Positions 22,024-31,656 of a stretch of 64,000 nt of DNA are shown in pieces. The translations under genes and the position numbers were made by a program. The DNA comes from Symsagittifera roscoffensis (lineage: Eukaryota; Xenacoelomorpha; Acoela; Convolutidae). The notes under the pieces were generated by a model. That model saw only the letters and a program-made list of their open reading frames with translations. It ran no database searches and had not been told where the DNA came from. How positions within the stretch are numbered: position 1 is the first letter of the stretch; every line of letters begins with the position of its first letter. Location: assembly GCF_963678635.1 (NCBI RefSeq), contig NC_087062.1, positions 15,055,789 to 15,119,788 of the forward strand. The letters run 5' to 3'.

Positions 22024-25000
22024 AATGCGGTACCGCACAGGGAGGGGGCGAGGCGCATGACCCCATACAAATCGGATGAGTGTAGAAAAGAGATCGAAAT
22101 GCTACTAGAGTACGATATGATAGAACCATCCAAATCACCGTGGGCGTGTGGAGTAGTGATGGCCAAAAAGAAAGGCGACCAATTGAGGTTTTGTTGTGAC
22201 TTTCGATACCTGAACTCCGTCACGGTGTAGGATGCCTATCCCATACCTAGGATTGATGAGAGCCTCTCGAAGTTAGGTGATGCAAAGATTTTTACGAATC
22301 TTGATTTAGGTTCGGCCTTCTGGCAGGTACCGCTCAGGAAGCAGGACAGGGACAAGACAGGGTTCGCCTGCGAGTTGGGTCTGTTTCAATGGAAACGGAT
22401 GCCGTTTGGTCTTTGCAATGCCACCGCCACATTTCAGCGGTTGATGGCACACGCGCTAATAGGTGTGACGAAGAAGTACGGCAACCTGGTAATGTGCTAT
22501 GTGGATGACGTGGTAATAGCGACGCCCACACTAGAAGACCTCATTGAGAGAATTGACGAGGTGTTTGCGTGTATGAAGAGGTCGGGGCTAAAGTGTAAAC
22601 CATCAAAGTGCGAGATACTCAAGGATTCGATAAAATACTTGGGCAGGATGGTAGACAGGCACGGCATCAGACCAGATCCAGATGCAGTAGAAGCAGTTCT
22701 AACTTGGAAATCGCCAAAAACGGAACACCAATTGATGAGCTTCCTGGGTTTTGCGAATTACTACAGAGAATTCATCAAAGGCTATGCAGACAAGGTATAC
22801 CCGATGCAACAGTTAATGAGACACAAGGGCAAGAAGTTCACGTGGAACAACGCAGCAGAAGAGTCATTCCAGAGAATAAAGAAAGAGTTGTGCGAGGCAC
22901 CAGTACTAGGGATGCCAACAGAGAAAGTGATGTACGTGCTGGACACGGATGCGTCGGTAGTAGCGATTTCTGGAATTCTCTATCAGGAACAAGAATGGAA
23001 CGGGAAAACAGTCTTGAGACCAATAGCGTACGGGAGCATAGTCTTAAGTGACACGGAAATGAAGTACGGGGCACCGAAAGCAGAGATGTTCGCGGTGGTT
23101 ACCTTTGTCGAGAAATATAGAGCATACCTAGGCAGCGAGCCATTCAAGCTGCGAGTCGACAACAGGGCACTAAGCTGGCTGAAGACGTACTCAATGGACC
23201 AAAGTTACATTGGGAGGTGGATAGTTCGCCTGGATGGGTACAACATGAAAATTGAGCATAGAACACGAGACAAACATCAAAACGCTGACAGCTTGAGTAA
23301 GAAGACGGAGTTCTACGAGAGACAAGAACAGAGGGAGGCAGATAGACCTGAAATCAAGGATGGCTTCTCCTTCATGGATAAGGAAACGTACGACAGTCTT
23401 CCACTCACGAGATGGCTAGACAAATCAGGCAAACCAATAGAAGATCACTCCGAATTACCAAAAGAACCTCCGGAGAAAACAATCTTGAAGAAGAACCGAG
23501 GGATGCCGATATGGATAATACTCAAGTCAAAGATTGTGAGGGAGACGCTCAAGGCAAAAGGCTATGATCTTAACCAGGTAGAAACGGGAGATGCACAAAT
23601 AGATGATGACTTAATGAGGTTATTCGAGAAACTAGCAGATGACAAACCCGTGATCCAAGAAAAGGGTAAGGAGGAACCGGAGGCCACAATACTGCGAAGG
23701 AGCGAGATAGTTAGTGATAAAAACCCCTCGAAGGTGACTAACCCTGATGGGAAAGAAGTCGTACAGTCACTGGTTGAAAAAAACCCTGACGACATACTTG
23801 AACAGACTCGGGTTAGGAAAAAGAAAGTGGCGTTCAAGGAAGAAGCTGAGTACCTGGGACTAGGTCAAGAGTCCGGGGAGTGTTCCACGTCCACGGAGGA
23901 AGAGGATACTGAAGAAGGAAATTTGTCCGGGGAGTGTGAACTATGTGATGAGGACTCGGATGAGAGCAGCGACAATCAGGATAGTCTATGCATGATATTG
24001 GCGGAAGAGAAGATTAGACACCGCGACAGGGAATTACAAACAGATCCATCCTCAGGAACCTACAATTTGGACGTACAAGAAGTACGAGGAGGTGAAGAAC
24101 TTGAAAGAATTGCAGTTTCGAGGAAACCATTCAGGGAACTATCATGCAACTCAAATGTCAGAACAAATCTGGTGCCAGAAGACGATATGAAGATCGTGAA
24201 GAGGATAATATGCGTGAAGCTGAATGATGACATCCACAACCCTGGGGAAATGAATGGACAGATCATGGCACTAAAGGAACATGTCAAGGCGAGATATAGG
24301 CTGTCGAACCTGATAAGAGCCCAAAAGAATGACAAGATGACAAGTGACCTCTCCAAATGGATCCGGACGGGGTCCAAGGAGAAAGGGGAACTCGAAGAAG
24401 ACAGCTACAAGATCTTGAGCCAGTTCTACAAAGAAAAGAAAGATTTACTCTATCACACAGCTGACGGGGTGGTAGCGTGCAAGAGAAAAGATGAGGAGAA
24501 GATATTACACAAGCACAACCTCATCATATTACCACAATTGTATCAGACAGAGGTGTTATTCAGATCGCACGACCAGATGGGGCACCAGGGGATAGACAAG
24601 GTGCAACAAAGAATACTTCACAGGTTTGATTGGCCAGGATTGAGGAAAGCTTGCGAGAGATGGGTGAATGCATGCCTGGCATGCCTGCAAATAAAAAACC
24701 CAAGGAAGATGAAATTCCCACTCAAGTCGGTTGAAAGCTCAGAATTTAATGAAGTGGTGCAGATAGACCATCAAAAGATCTGCATGACGGAGTCGGGGTA
24801 TAACCAGATACTGGTTATAATAGACCACCTCACAAAAATGGCAGAAGCGGTGCCGTGTCAAACAGCCTCGGCAGAGGAGACTTGTGACAACCTGATAACT
24901 CATTGGATATCGAGGTATGGTTGTCCAATGACTTTTCAGTCAGACAACGGCAAGGCCTTTGTGGGGGATTTGATCAAAGAATTAATGAAGAGGTCACACA

Positions 25001-25092
25001 TTGCTCAAGCACATTCAACGACTTACCATCCTCAGACCAACGGGCTGGTAGAGAGACAGAATAGAACGTTGGTGAACATGCTGAGGGTATAA
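22024..25092 (+). CDS. pol: Pol: reverse transcriptase, RNase H, integrase
   Basis: Same frame as the preceding segment, with one more TAG at 22228-22230. RT landmarks are FTNLDLGSAFWQVPL, MPFGLCNATATFQ and the catalytic YVDD at 22498-22509. RNase H follows with DTDAS (about 22948), AEMFAVV, VDNRALSW and NADSLSK, the expected D-E-D-D set. A ~360-residue acidic linker with no recognised domain separates RNase H from integrase. Integrase shows the H-x4-H / C-x2-C zinc finger (SHDQMGHQG...NACLAC, about 24566-24680) and the DDE core in QIDHQKI, FQSDNGKAF and LVERQNRT. The order protease-RT-RNase H-integrase is diagnostic of Ty3/Gypsy. A TAA at 25090-25092 interrupts the integrase. Confidence 0.93.
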
Positions 25093-25647
25093 TTCTCAAG
25101 ATACATGAAAGACTGGGATAAATATCTGCCGCAAGTCGTAGGGGCGTACAACAGTACGCAACACTCAACAACGGGCATCAGTCCTTTCATGATGTTGACG
25201 GGCAGGGAGAGAGCAATGCCCCTGACATTCTTTTACCCGGAATACGAAGGGAAGAGGACGTCGCCTAAAGCTTACGTGAAAGAAGCGATCAGGAGACAGC
25301 AGGAACTAAACGAGCTATGCAGGAGGAACACTGCGCAAGCACAAATGAGACAGCGCAAGAAATATGATAAAAAGATTTTACAGGCGAAGCCATATGAGGT
25401 GGGCCAGTACGTGTGGGTTTTCCAGAATGTAATACCGCCCAAAGGGTCAAAGAAACTACTCAAGAAATGGAGAGGACCATTCATGATAACGGAAGTACAT
25501 CAACAAGGACGGTTCTACCGCTTGAGTACTGGGCGAGCAGCACATTATGAAAATCTGAAGCCTCCTGTCCCATCCCCAGAGGACTGGTGTATACCAAAGG
25601 ACATGGAGGGACTTGAGTACCTACTGGTGGAACCAGCATGTGAATGA
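25093..25647 (+). CDS. pol: Pol: integrase C-terminal part
   Basis: Frame-1 continuation after the TAA at 25090. It contains the end of the integrase core (YLPQVVGAYNSTQHSTTGISPF) and a GPY/F module (KLLKKWRGPFMI, about 25450-25485) followed by HYENLKPP. GPY/F modules bind DNA in Gypsy integrases. The frame ends at TGA 25645-25647. No chromodomain is seen. Whether the next acidic ORF is a detached tail of pol cannot be decided from one copy. Confidence 0.86.
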   Translation, partial: FSRYMKDWDKYLPQVVGAYNSTQHSTTGISPFMMLTGRERAMPLTFFYPEYEGKRTSPKAYVKEAIRRQQELNELCRRNTAQAQMRQRKKYDKKILQAKPYEVGQYVWVFQNVIPPKGSKKLLKKWRGPFMITEVHQQGRFYRLSTGRAAHYENLKPPVPSPEDWCIPKDMEGLEYLLVEPACE

Positions 25648-25673
25648 ACGAAAGAGGCACCATAGAGAAAAAT

Positions 25674-26281
25674 GATGCAATGAGAACTTGAGTTTGGATG
25701 ACAATGAAAAAATAGAAGCGGACTCTGAAGCGGAATCTATTGTGGAAGAAGACTGGAACAATCCGGAGCAAAGTGATGTGCCGAAGTGGACAGAACCAGA
25801 CTTATCAATACCAGCGGGGACAAGGAGTGGCAATCGCAAACGGACAGGCATGAGGTACAACAGGTACGGAGACGATTTCCTGGTTGATAAGATACAGCCC
25901 GATGACCTAAGCAAAGAGCTACTAAGTGTGGGCGAACTGGCAGCTGATGATGAATGGCAAATCATCAATGATAATGAACACTACCCACAGGAAGACTACT
26001 CGACACCAGAGCGGGAGACGGATTTGGAACAAAGCGAGATAGAGAGGAGGGAGAATACGAACTTGAGGATATTAGAATGGATGCGCGATGTCAAGAACGG
26101 AAGCGACGAAGGACAAAGCATAAAACAAGTTGACATATCAGCGGGAAAGCACATGAAGATGGAAAATCCCCTCTTCGGCTGGACGGCAACAGACAGGCCG
26201 CTCGACATTCCGCCAGATAATTCAGACTCAGCATCATCGACGGGGACGTGGAATGTATTTTTGTCCGGGGAGTGGGGGTAG
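25674..26281 (+). CDS. Acidic hypothetical protein after pol
   Basis: Open frame of about 200 codons in frame 2, with no ATG near its beginning; the frame opens after a TGA at 25673-25675. The product is strongly acidic, rich in D, E and S, with no recognised domain (short landmarks DDEWQIINDNEHYPQED and MENPLFGWTATDRP). It lies 26 bases past the pol stop in a different frame and overlaps the macro-domain frame at 26248-26281. It may be the C-terminal tail of Pol displaced by indels, or the N-terminal part of the next protein. I do not recognise it. Confidence 0.55.
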
Positions 26282-26877
26282 GACTTACCCACACCGAAAA
26301 TTTAATAATAAAGAAACTCAGGGAAGTGAGAGAAACGAGTGGACTGGAATTGGATGGGGAGGAGGCTGAGCCTACCATAGGACGGAATTTCAAAACGAAG
26401 TTTGAAATACCAAACGAAAACTCGGAAAAAATCCTGATAACGGATAGTGACTTCATTTTGTCAGACAGGACTAGCGCAATCTGTATCACGGCGGACATGA
26501 GTTTAAAATCAAGACTGGAGGCCGACTTCAAGAGAGAGTACCAGAACGTGGAGTTTCTGTTTAGACAGAGACCGGGGCTGGGAGGAATGGCTGCGCTTCC
26601 ACCATCAGTAGCACAAGTCCCAGGCAAATACCTGTGCTTCCTAGTGACGAGGGTCAATGACAGGAACACGATCGATCCTGAACACGTGATGTTGGCACTA
26701 ACAAGACTACGAGACTTCATGATTGAAAGAAGGATAACGGAGGTCTCAATGCCGGTCTATGACCCAAACAGGGGCAAGTTGAGCCCAAGGGAATTATACG
26801 CTATCCTACACGTGGTCTTCGCGGAAACGGAGATAATGGTACATCTGCACAAGAAATACTACTTGAGCATCGCCTGA
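26248..26877 (+). CDS. OARD1-like macro-domain protein
   Basis: Macro domains bind ADP-ribose; the OARD1 (C6orf130) branch also removes it from proteins or from O-acyl-ADP-ribose. Residues ~61-205 of this frame align in order with OARD1: ILITDSDF (for the GDL strand), SAICITADMSLKSRLEADFKREY (for the CIS...AG helix), GGMAAL, KYLCFLVTR (for the YYLITK strand), the LTRLRDFMIERRITEVSMP helix-strand, and a final AETEIMVH strand. The phosphate-binding GCGLD loop is replaced by YDPNRGKL and the first glycine-rich loop is changed, so hydrolase activity looks unlikely, although a fold or binding role remains possible. The frame overlaps the preceding acidic ORF, has no early ATG and ends at TGA 26875-26877. 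This is a family assignment by eye. Confidence 0.7.
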   Translation: MECIFVRGVGVGLTHTENLIIKKLREVRETSGLELDGEEAEPTIGRNFKTKFEIPNENSEKILITDSDFILSDRTSAICITADMSLKSRLEADFKREYQNVEFLFRQRPGLGGMAALPPSVAQVPGKYLCFLVTRVNDRNTIDPEHVMLALTRLRDFMIERRITEVSMPVYDPNRGKLSPRELYAILHVVFAETEIMVHLHKKYYLSIA

Positions 26878-27375
26878 GTCGAGTACATGGGGGTCTCGAG
26901 TTGGGTATGAAGGGATCTCAAGTTGGGTATGAAGGGATCTCAAGTTGGGTATGAAGGGATCTCAAGTTGGGTATTGGGGCACGGCACAGGTAAAAGGATC
27001 TTAAAACGCGATTGGCATGACAATTAAATTTTAAATGATTGATGGTGCTAAAACATAAAATGAATCGGCATGCTTTTAGAAAACTTCCAATTGAACTATT
27101 TTAGTAGAACGAAAAGGAAAAGGTTTTAACTATAGTGGCAGGGGGGTTTTTAGGTTAGGAACATAGCAAGTTAGTCTAAAAATCAAGTGTTATTTTCAGA
27201 TTGATTTGGTAAAGTCTAATTGACTACCCAACTACACTCAATTGAAAGAAAAGAAGTTCTTGAACGAACACACAAGTTGAACAACGCTTCAAGAAGTTAA
27301 TTCTCAAGTACTCAAGTTGGTACGCTAATACTCAAGTTGATAAGGTAGTTGTCAAGTGGTAAGGTAATTCACAAA
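26878..27375. other. Intergenic region between macro and coiled-coil ORFs
   Basis: About 500 bases without coding sequence. They begin with the 22-bp tandem repeat and end with several CTCAAGT words just before ATG 27376. It is the only long noncoding gap among the 3' genes, so it could hold an internal promoter, splice acceptor or entry site, but no specific signal is proven. Confidence 0.5.
26895..26974 (+). repeat. 22-bp tandem repeat, 3.6 copies
   Basis: Units CTCAAGTTGGGTATGAAGGG(AT) at 26895-26916, 26917-26938, 26939-26960 and a partial one to 26974. The first unit reads CTCGAG where the others read CTCAAG. Confidence 0.95.
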
Positions 27376-28254
27376 ATGGTTAATACTCAAGATCATCTAG
27401 AAGTTATAGAAATGGCAGATCGATTCTGGAAGTCCATGCCATTGGCTCTGAAAAGGCCCACGCTCGATGAATTATACAGACGCTTGAGGGACCTGGTTTA
27501 TACCCAGGTGCATGAGAGGATGGCAGTGATGCTGAACGCCATCCTCCAGCTAGAAGAACAGGGTGAACGCAGGGAGTCTGCAACAGAAGCTGTCTTGATG
27601 TTCGGCTACACCACTGAGGGAATATCCAACCAAGAGCAAACCCGATGGCTGTCCTGGAATGTGGATAGAGGAATAAGGGGATTCGATTTGGCAAGGAACC
27701 CTGGCTTGGGCAACAACACCGAGTATGGCGCAGGAAAGTTCCCACTACCGATCAGACCATCATCAAGATCAGCGGGCCAGAGCACGAGTAAGATGCCATC
27801 GATGACGCGAGCACAACAAACGGGAGAAGTGTATCCGGACCTCAGTACTCTGAAGAGAGAACTTGAGAGGACACAGAGGGAGAGGAACAAAGCGAACCTC
27901 GACCGGGATCAAGCGAAGCTTGAGAGAGATCAGGCGAATCTGGAGAGAGATCAAGCGGTCGTCGAAAAGGACCAAGCGCGGAGGGAACTTGATATGCTGA
28001 AGGCCGAGCTACAAGAGCAAAGGGTGCGAGAGAATGCCGCGAATTGTGAAGAGCTGAAGTCGGAACTTGAGAGAATCCAGCAACGACAACGCGAGCTCGA
28101 TATGCAAAAGGGGGCCAGGCCCAAGGAGCGAATGGTTACCGGCACAAGACCAGAGTCGCGTATGGAGGTGGACGAAGCTCCCAGATCGAAGGGACGATTT
28201 AACCTTGACCGCGCGGCTCAGGAGCATATGAATGGAGGTATGGATACCAACTGA
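27376..28254 (+). CDS. Coiled-coil protein, N-terminal part of the SGNH ORF
   Basis: ATG 27376 opens a 292-codon frame, preceded by a long noncoding gap, so the start is plausible. The first ~120 residues have no recognised domain. From about 27870 the protein is highly charged, with a seven-residue pattern RDQAxLE repeated about four times (about 27895-27980) and flanking LKREL and LDMLKAEL stretches, a clear coiled coil for self-assembly. It ends at TGA 28252-28254. One base out of phase, the next frame continues open with only one TAG up to the SGNH domain. The two may therefore be one ORF split by a single-base indel near 28250; this is inference. Confidence 0.75.
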   Translation: MVNTQDHLEVIEMADRFWKSMPLALKRPTLDELYRRLRDLVYTQVHERMAVMLNAILQLEEQGERRESATEAVLMFGYTTEGISNQEQTRWLSWNVDRGIRGFDLARNPGLGNNTEYGAGKFPLPIRPSSRSAGQSTSKMPSMTRAQQTGEVYPDLSTLKRELERTQRERNKANLDRDQAKLERDQANLERDQAVVEKDQARRELDMLKAELQEQRVRENAANCEELKSELERIQQRQRELDMQKGARPKERMVTGTRPESRMEVDEAPRSKGRFNLDRAAQEHMNGGMDTN

Positions 28255-28396
28255 GTCAACGTCCTCCCTGCGTGGCCTAGAGACACAACCGATACGTCCA
28301 TTGATGGACGTCGCACTGCCTGGGTATACCCCGAGTCCAACCCCGAGCGGTAGTCAGGTGAGCGGCAGCTCGTCACGTCTGAAAGAATTGAACTAG

Positions 28397-29665
28397 AGGC
28401 TACAACTAAGGAATCGTGAGAGTCCAGCAAGAGTGGAGCTACCCCCGACGTGGAGGGAGCAACCGATCAGGAGTGTGGTAATCTCAAGCTACAAGAAGAA
28501 CATGGAGGGCAGGTACCACAGGCACAATCGCATGGATTGGAGCACGGCACAAAGAGTCAGGAGGGATTGCTTCCATGACGCAGCTTGGGTGGAATACTTC
28601 ACGCAGCCACGTGTACCAGAAGGTGCGGTCCATCTAATCATAGGGGACAGCCTGCTGCGGGTGCTGACCCGGATTCAATCACATTGGCAAACGGGGATCT
28701 TAAGTTTCGCTGGAGCTGCGACGCCACAGATGTTGGCAACACTTGAGATGCTAGGGATGACGAGAGTATATACGGTGACTCTAATGATCGGGACGAATGA
28801 CGTGTCCAGGGGGGAGTCCAGGAAGGTAATGAAGCTACATGACAAAATGAGCTGCATCCTTGAGGAATTGCGGATTCAAATGAACCCTGCCATTCTCACG
28901 GTGTGTACCATTACCTACAACATGAAGGCGGACCAACACGCGATGGAAATGAACACGAAGGTGCGAAACCTGAACGAAATAATCAGGCAAAAACATCAAA
29001 GAAAAGTCCTTCCCGTTGGATTACTGGACGTAGCCGAGCAGATGGAGCGATCTGTTTTCCCCGACGATGCATCCTCAGACGGGATCCACTTTGACAGGCC
29101 TAGGGGAGTGGAATGGTTGAATGATGTCTTCCAAAGGCACATAAGCGCGTTGGAGGCAGAATTGCTGGAGACGGCCCAATTCACATTCGGGCCACCTCCA
29201 AATCCACCTTTCTTTAACTCAAGAATTTTATCCGGTCGCCTGGGAGCGACGGCCGATTCTAGAGACAGCTCGACGAGCAGCCGGACCAGATTACCAGGTG
29301 CCGCACCAATGGAGGCCGATGAGGCAACGTCATCAACACCTCAGAGTTCGGTAGTATCATCGGTGGTAGTGGTGGAGAGCAAGAGGGTGGAGAGACCGGC
29401 GGAGACCAGTCGGTCGAGATATCTGGAGCTGGACTTGGAAGATCTAGAATATAGGCAAGAGTTGGCGGAAGCTTTGGGTCTCGAGCGAGTGTCACATGAA
29501 GACTTGGGTAGACACCAGTGCGTGGACTGGTTGAAGGCTCACGAGACGCATTTCTCAAGAGCGAAAATAATGAAGACGGGGGATCTGACTGGATTCCCAC
29601 AAAATCGGTCATGGGACCTATCAATTACAGGCCCCTCAAGTTGCTGGGGAGTCCGGGACTCATAG
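28397..29665 (+). CDS. SGNH/GDSL hydrolase domain protein
   Basis: SGNH hydrolases are esterases or lipases with a Ser-His-Asp centre. Counting from GTG 28433 as residue 1, the four family blocks are present: LIIGDSLL with nucleophile Ser73 (28649-28651), the block II glycine Gly94 in FAGAAT, GTND with Asn122 (28796-28798), and SDGIHFD with Asp216 and His219 (29078-29089). Spacing of about 145 residues from Ser to Asp is normal for the family. After the domain comes a serine- and proline-rich linker and a segment starting YLELDLEDLEYRQELAEALG. The frame closes at 29665, but the sense sequence appears to pass to frame 1 at the G run near 29577. The frame is open from 28397 after a TAG, so no true start is visible. 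SGNH domains are known in some animal LINEs; finding one in a Gypsy-type element is unusual. Confidence 0.82.
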   Translation, partial: RLQLRNRESPARVELPPTWREQPIRSVVISSYKKNMEGRYHRHNRMDWSTAQRVRRDCFHDAAWVEYFTQPRVPEGAVHLIIGDSLLRVLTRIQSHWQTGILSFAGAATPQMLATLEMLGMTRVYTVTLMIGTNDVSRGESRKVMKLHDKMSCILEELRIQMNPAILTVCTITYNMKADQHAMEMNTKVRNLNEIIRQKHQRKVLPVGLLDVAEQMERSVFPDDASSDGIHFDRPRGVEWLNDVFQRHISALEAELLETAQFTFGPPPNPPFFNSRILSGRLGATADSRDSSTSSRTRLPGAAPMEADEATSSTPQSSVVSSVVVVESKRVERPAETSRSRYLELDLEDLEYRQELAEALGLERVSHEDLGRHQCVDWLKAHETHFSRAKIMKTGDLTGFPQNRSWDLSITGPSSCWGVRDS

Positions 29666-29946
29666 TGGAGCCCCCCAAACATCGAACGAGCATTGTCAGA
29701 ATTAGGTTGGCAACTCCAGCACAGTTGAGGGTGGTGGACAAACTGTTGGATCCAAAGGAAATGGAACTGCCGGATGCCGCTTATGAAGGCACGAGGTTGG
29801 CAGACGATCCTAGATACGGGAAACCCTGCAGGAACACCCAATTGGCCAAGACCTTGGCAGTTTACGACAGAGCAGATCCAGCTGCTGCGAGGGTGGTCAT
29901 CGTAGCGGGATCGGACTTCGAGGGAACGTCTCCCAAGTTGTTCTGA
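29518..29946 (+). CDS. Downstream segment of the large 3' ORF, start of a second SGNH-like domain
   Basis: Frame-1 stretch that takes over from the SGNH frame at about 29575. It encodes a basic region and then ARVVIVAGSDFEG, a strand and turn in the position of an SGNH block I but with GSD instead of GDS. It ends at TGA 29944-29946, after which the same frame continues, so the TGA is best read as a point mutation. No separate start codon is apparent. Confidence 0.6.
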   Translation: MRGLVEGSRDAFLKSENNEDGGSDWIPTKSVMGPINYRPLKLLGSPGLIVEPPKHRTSIVRIRLATPAQLRVVDKLLDPKEMELPDAAYEGTRLADDPRYGKPCRNTQLAKTLAVYDRADPAAARVVIVAGSDFEGTSPKLF

Positions 29947-31656
29947 CCGGAGACTTTGATATACTTACTGCCAGGAGCTGAGCTGAACCAAATGTTAACC
30001 TTGGTGGTAGCAATAAAATCGGAGATGCCTTGCGAACCCGAACTACTACTGTTTGCGGGAATGAATGACCACCTGCATGCGACTGGGTTTCTTGAGCAGC
30101 TCAAGGGCGATGAACCGGCGCCAAAGAGAATCTGGGAAGCTATCCAGACGTTATTTGCAGCGATGAATGAGGTACAGGAGAACGTTACCTCGCGGTTTGG
30201 TTCCGAGACAAGAATGGTGTTCACGACGTCCCCCGGGTACGCGAGCATGCCTCCCGCTCTGCAATTTGTGAATGCGGTCTTGATCTTAATAGCCGAGGGG
30301 AATGGATGGCGGATCCTGATGGCAGCTCCCAATCGGGAGTTGGAACCGACAAACTTGAGGCTTCGCAAGTCAGAATTGACGGCGGCGTGGGCGGACGTGT
30401 CCCACGCTTTGAGGGGCTTCTACGAGTTAGCAGATATCCTCATTGTATTGGACGAGGTCCTCTTGCTCGAGATATCGAACTTCGCCAGACAACTCAAGTT
30501 CAGTCCGGTTATAGGGGACGATCATCCAATAATAACTCACCTGACGGCCAGCCTGTGGTTTCGAAGCATGGACTTGACTATCACAAGCTCCACCAGTAAG
30601 TCTAGAGGACCGAGCAATGAAAGAAAGAACGTAGCCGCAACAGAGAAGCAACTGGAGTCGATGGTGTATCGACTGACACAAGAAAGAGGCAGGTGGCCAT
30701 TCCTGACACCAAGGTTGGAAAACGCCACGGAGAAGACGAAGGAGAATGCCCCACCTCTTGTGGAGCAAATCTGGAGTTTTCTTGAGGAGCAGCTGGAAGT
30801 GGCCGAGAAAAGGGAAATGACGGTGACCAGGTTCGTCACAGCTGCCAACGAGGTCACAATTGGAGGATTCTGGAGGGAGCACGCAGAGGGCGAGCTGAAG
30901 ACGAGGAGGGATCACAAAATTCTTGAAATCTTGAGTCCTTGTTGGGGAAAGGAGTTCATGGCTGGAGTGTTTGGTGCAAAGGAGACCATCTTTGGAGCCT
31001 TTGTACAAGAAATCCTGAACATGCCCATCAGCCTGTTGTTGGCACTGTACCTGGTTTCCCCGAGGTACCTAATTAATATGGGTCCAGCGTACATGTTCAG
31101 TCGGGGTGTGGAAACACTCCGGATTGACGGGTATCTGGCACTGGTGCTCCTGACCCATGGTGAACTGGTGTCATTTCATCGACTAACGAAATATGGGGAG
31201 CCCCTGTCGATGGGGAAAACCCACTCGAGCATTGACACCTATTCATATAAGTGTGCTGCAGGGCTAGAGACGCTGCTAGTGGAGTACCTCCTGATGCAGA
31301 ACCGACACATGACTGGTGAGGAAAAGAATACAAAGACGAGAGATGAATGGAGGAAAGTGAATGGGGGCATGCCTCTGTTGACAGACCTGTGCCTGGCAAT
31401 GAGATCGGACCCAATGGGGATAATCCGGGGGCTGGAAGAGGTCGTAACCTGCATTTATGGACCGGCCGTGACATACGCGTTTCCAGATCCTCTGGTGACA
31501 GCTTATCGCAACTCCGTGACACACTTGAGCCTCATAAGTATACTGGATGGGACGACACTCAATTGGTGTCAGCAAGAGCTGCTGAGGGCACAAATGAGCA
31601 ACACGGTACTCTTCGGAAAAGTGAAGGATCCAGAATTGATGGTGTACAATTTCTGA
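29947..31656 (+). CDS. Large 3' ORF: degenerate SGNH-like domain and unknown region
   Basis: About 570 codons in frame 1. The first ~130 residues look like the rest of a second SGNH fold: LLPGAELNQM (block II glycine), LLLFAGMNDHL (block III GxND, at 30058-30069), then VFTTSPG, but no DxxH block, so it is probably not catalytic. The following ~430 residues are not recognised. They are charged, with a few moderately hydrophobic helices (NMPISLLLALYLVSP, 31021-31065) and landmark words GGMPLLTDLCLAMRSDP and FGKVKDPELMV. No signal peptide or clear membrane anchor is seen. The stretch ends at TGA 31654-31656, again with the same frame continuing open beyond it. Confidence 0.62.
   Translation, partial: PETLIYLLPGAELNQMLTLVVAIKSEMPCEPELLLFAGMNDHLHATGFLEQLKGDEPAPKRIWEAIQTLFAAMNEVQENVTSRFGSETRMVFTTSPGYASMPPALQFVNAVLILIAEGNGWRILMAAPNRELEPTNLRLRKSELTAAWADVSHALRGFYELADILIVLDEVLLLEISNFARQLKFSPVIGDDHPIITHLTASLWFRSMDLTITSSTSKSRGPSNERKNVAATEKQLESMVYRLTQERGRWPFLTPRLENATEKTKENAPPLVEQIWSFLEEQLEVAEKREMTVTRFVTAANEVTIGGFWREHAEGELKTRRDHKILEILSPCWGKEFMAGVFGAKETIFGAFVQEILNMPISLLLALYLVSPRYLINMGPAYMFSRGVETLRIDGYLALVLLTHGELVSFHRLTKYGEPLSMGKTHSSIDTYSYKCAAGLETLLVEYLLMQNRHMTGEEKNTKTRDEWRKVNGGMPLLTDLCLAMRSDPMGIIRGLEEVVTCIYGPAVTYAFPDPLVTAYRNSVTHLSLISILDGTTLNWCQQELLRAQMSNTVLFGKVKDPELMVYNF

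Noticed and set aside
18100-25647. Alternative genetic code suggested by repeated in-frame stops
   Set aside because: The stops are a mix of TAA, TAG and TGA, and the residues expected at those sites from family patterns differ (lysine-, tyrosine- or tryptophan-like). Single-base frameshifts are also present. Random decay explains them.
26895-26974. Resemblance of the 22-bp repeat (reverse strand ...ACCCAACTTGAG) to nematode spliced-leader ends
   Set aside because: The match is short, lacks a donor site and Sm-like context, and the word CTTGAG is common throughout the element.
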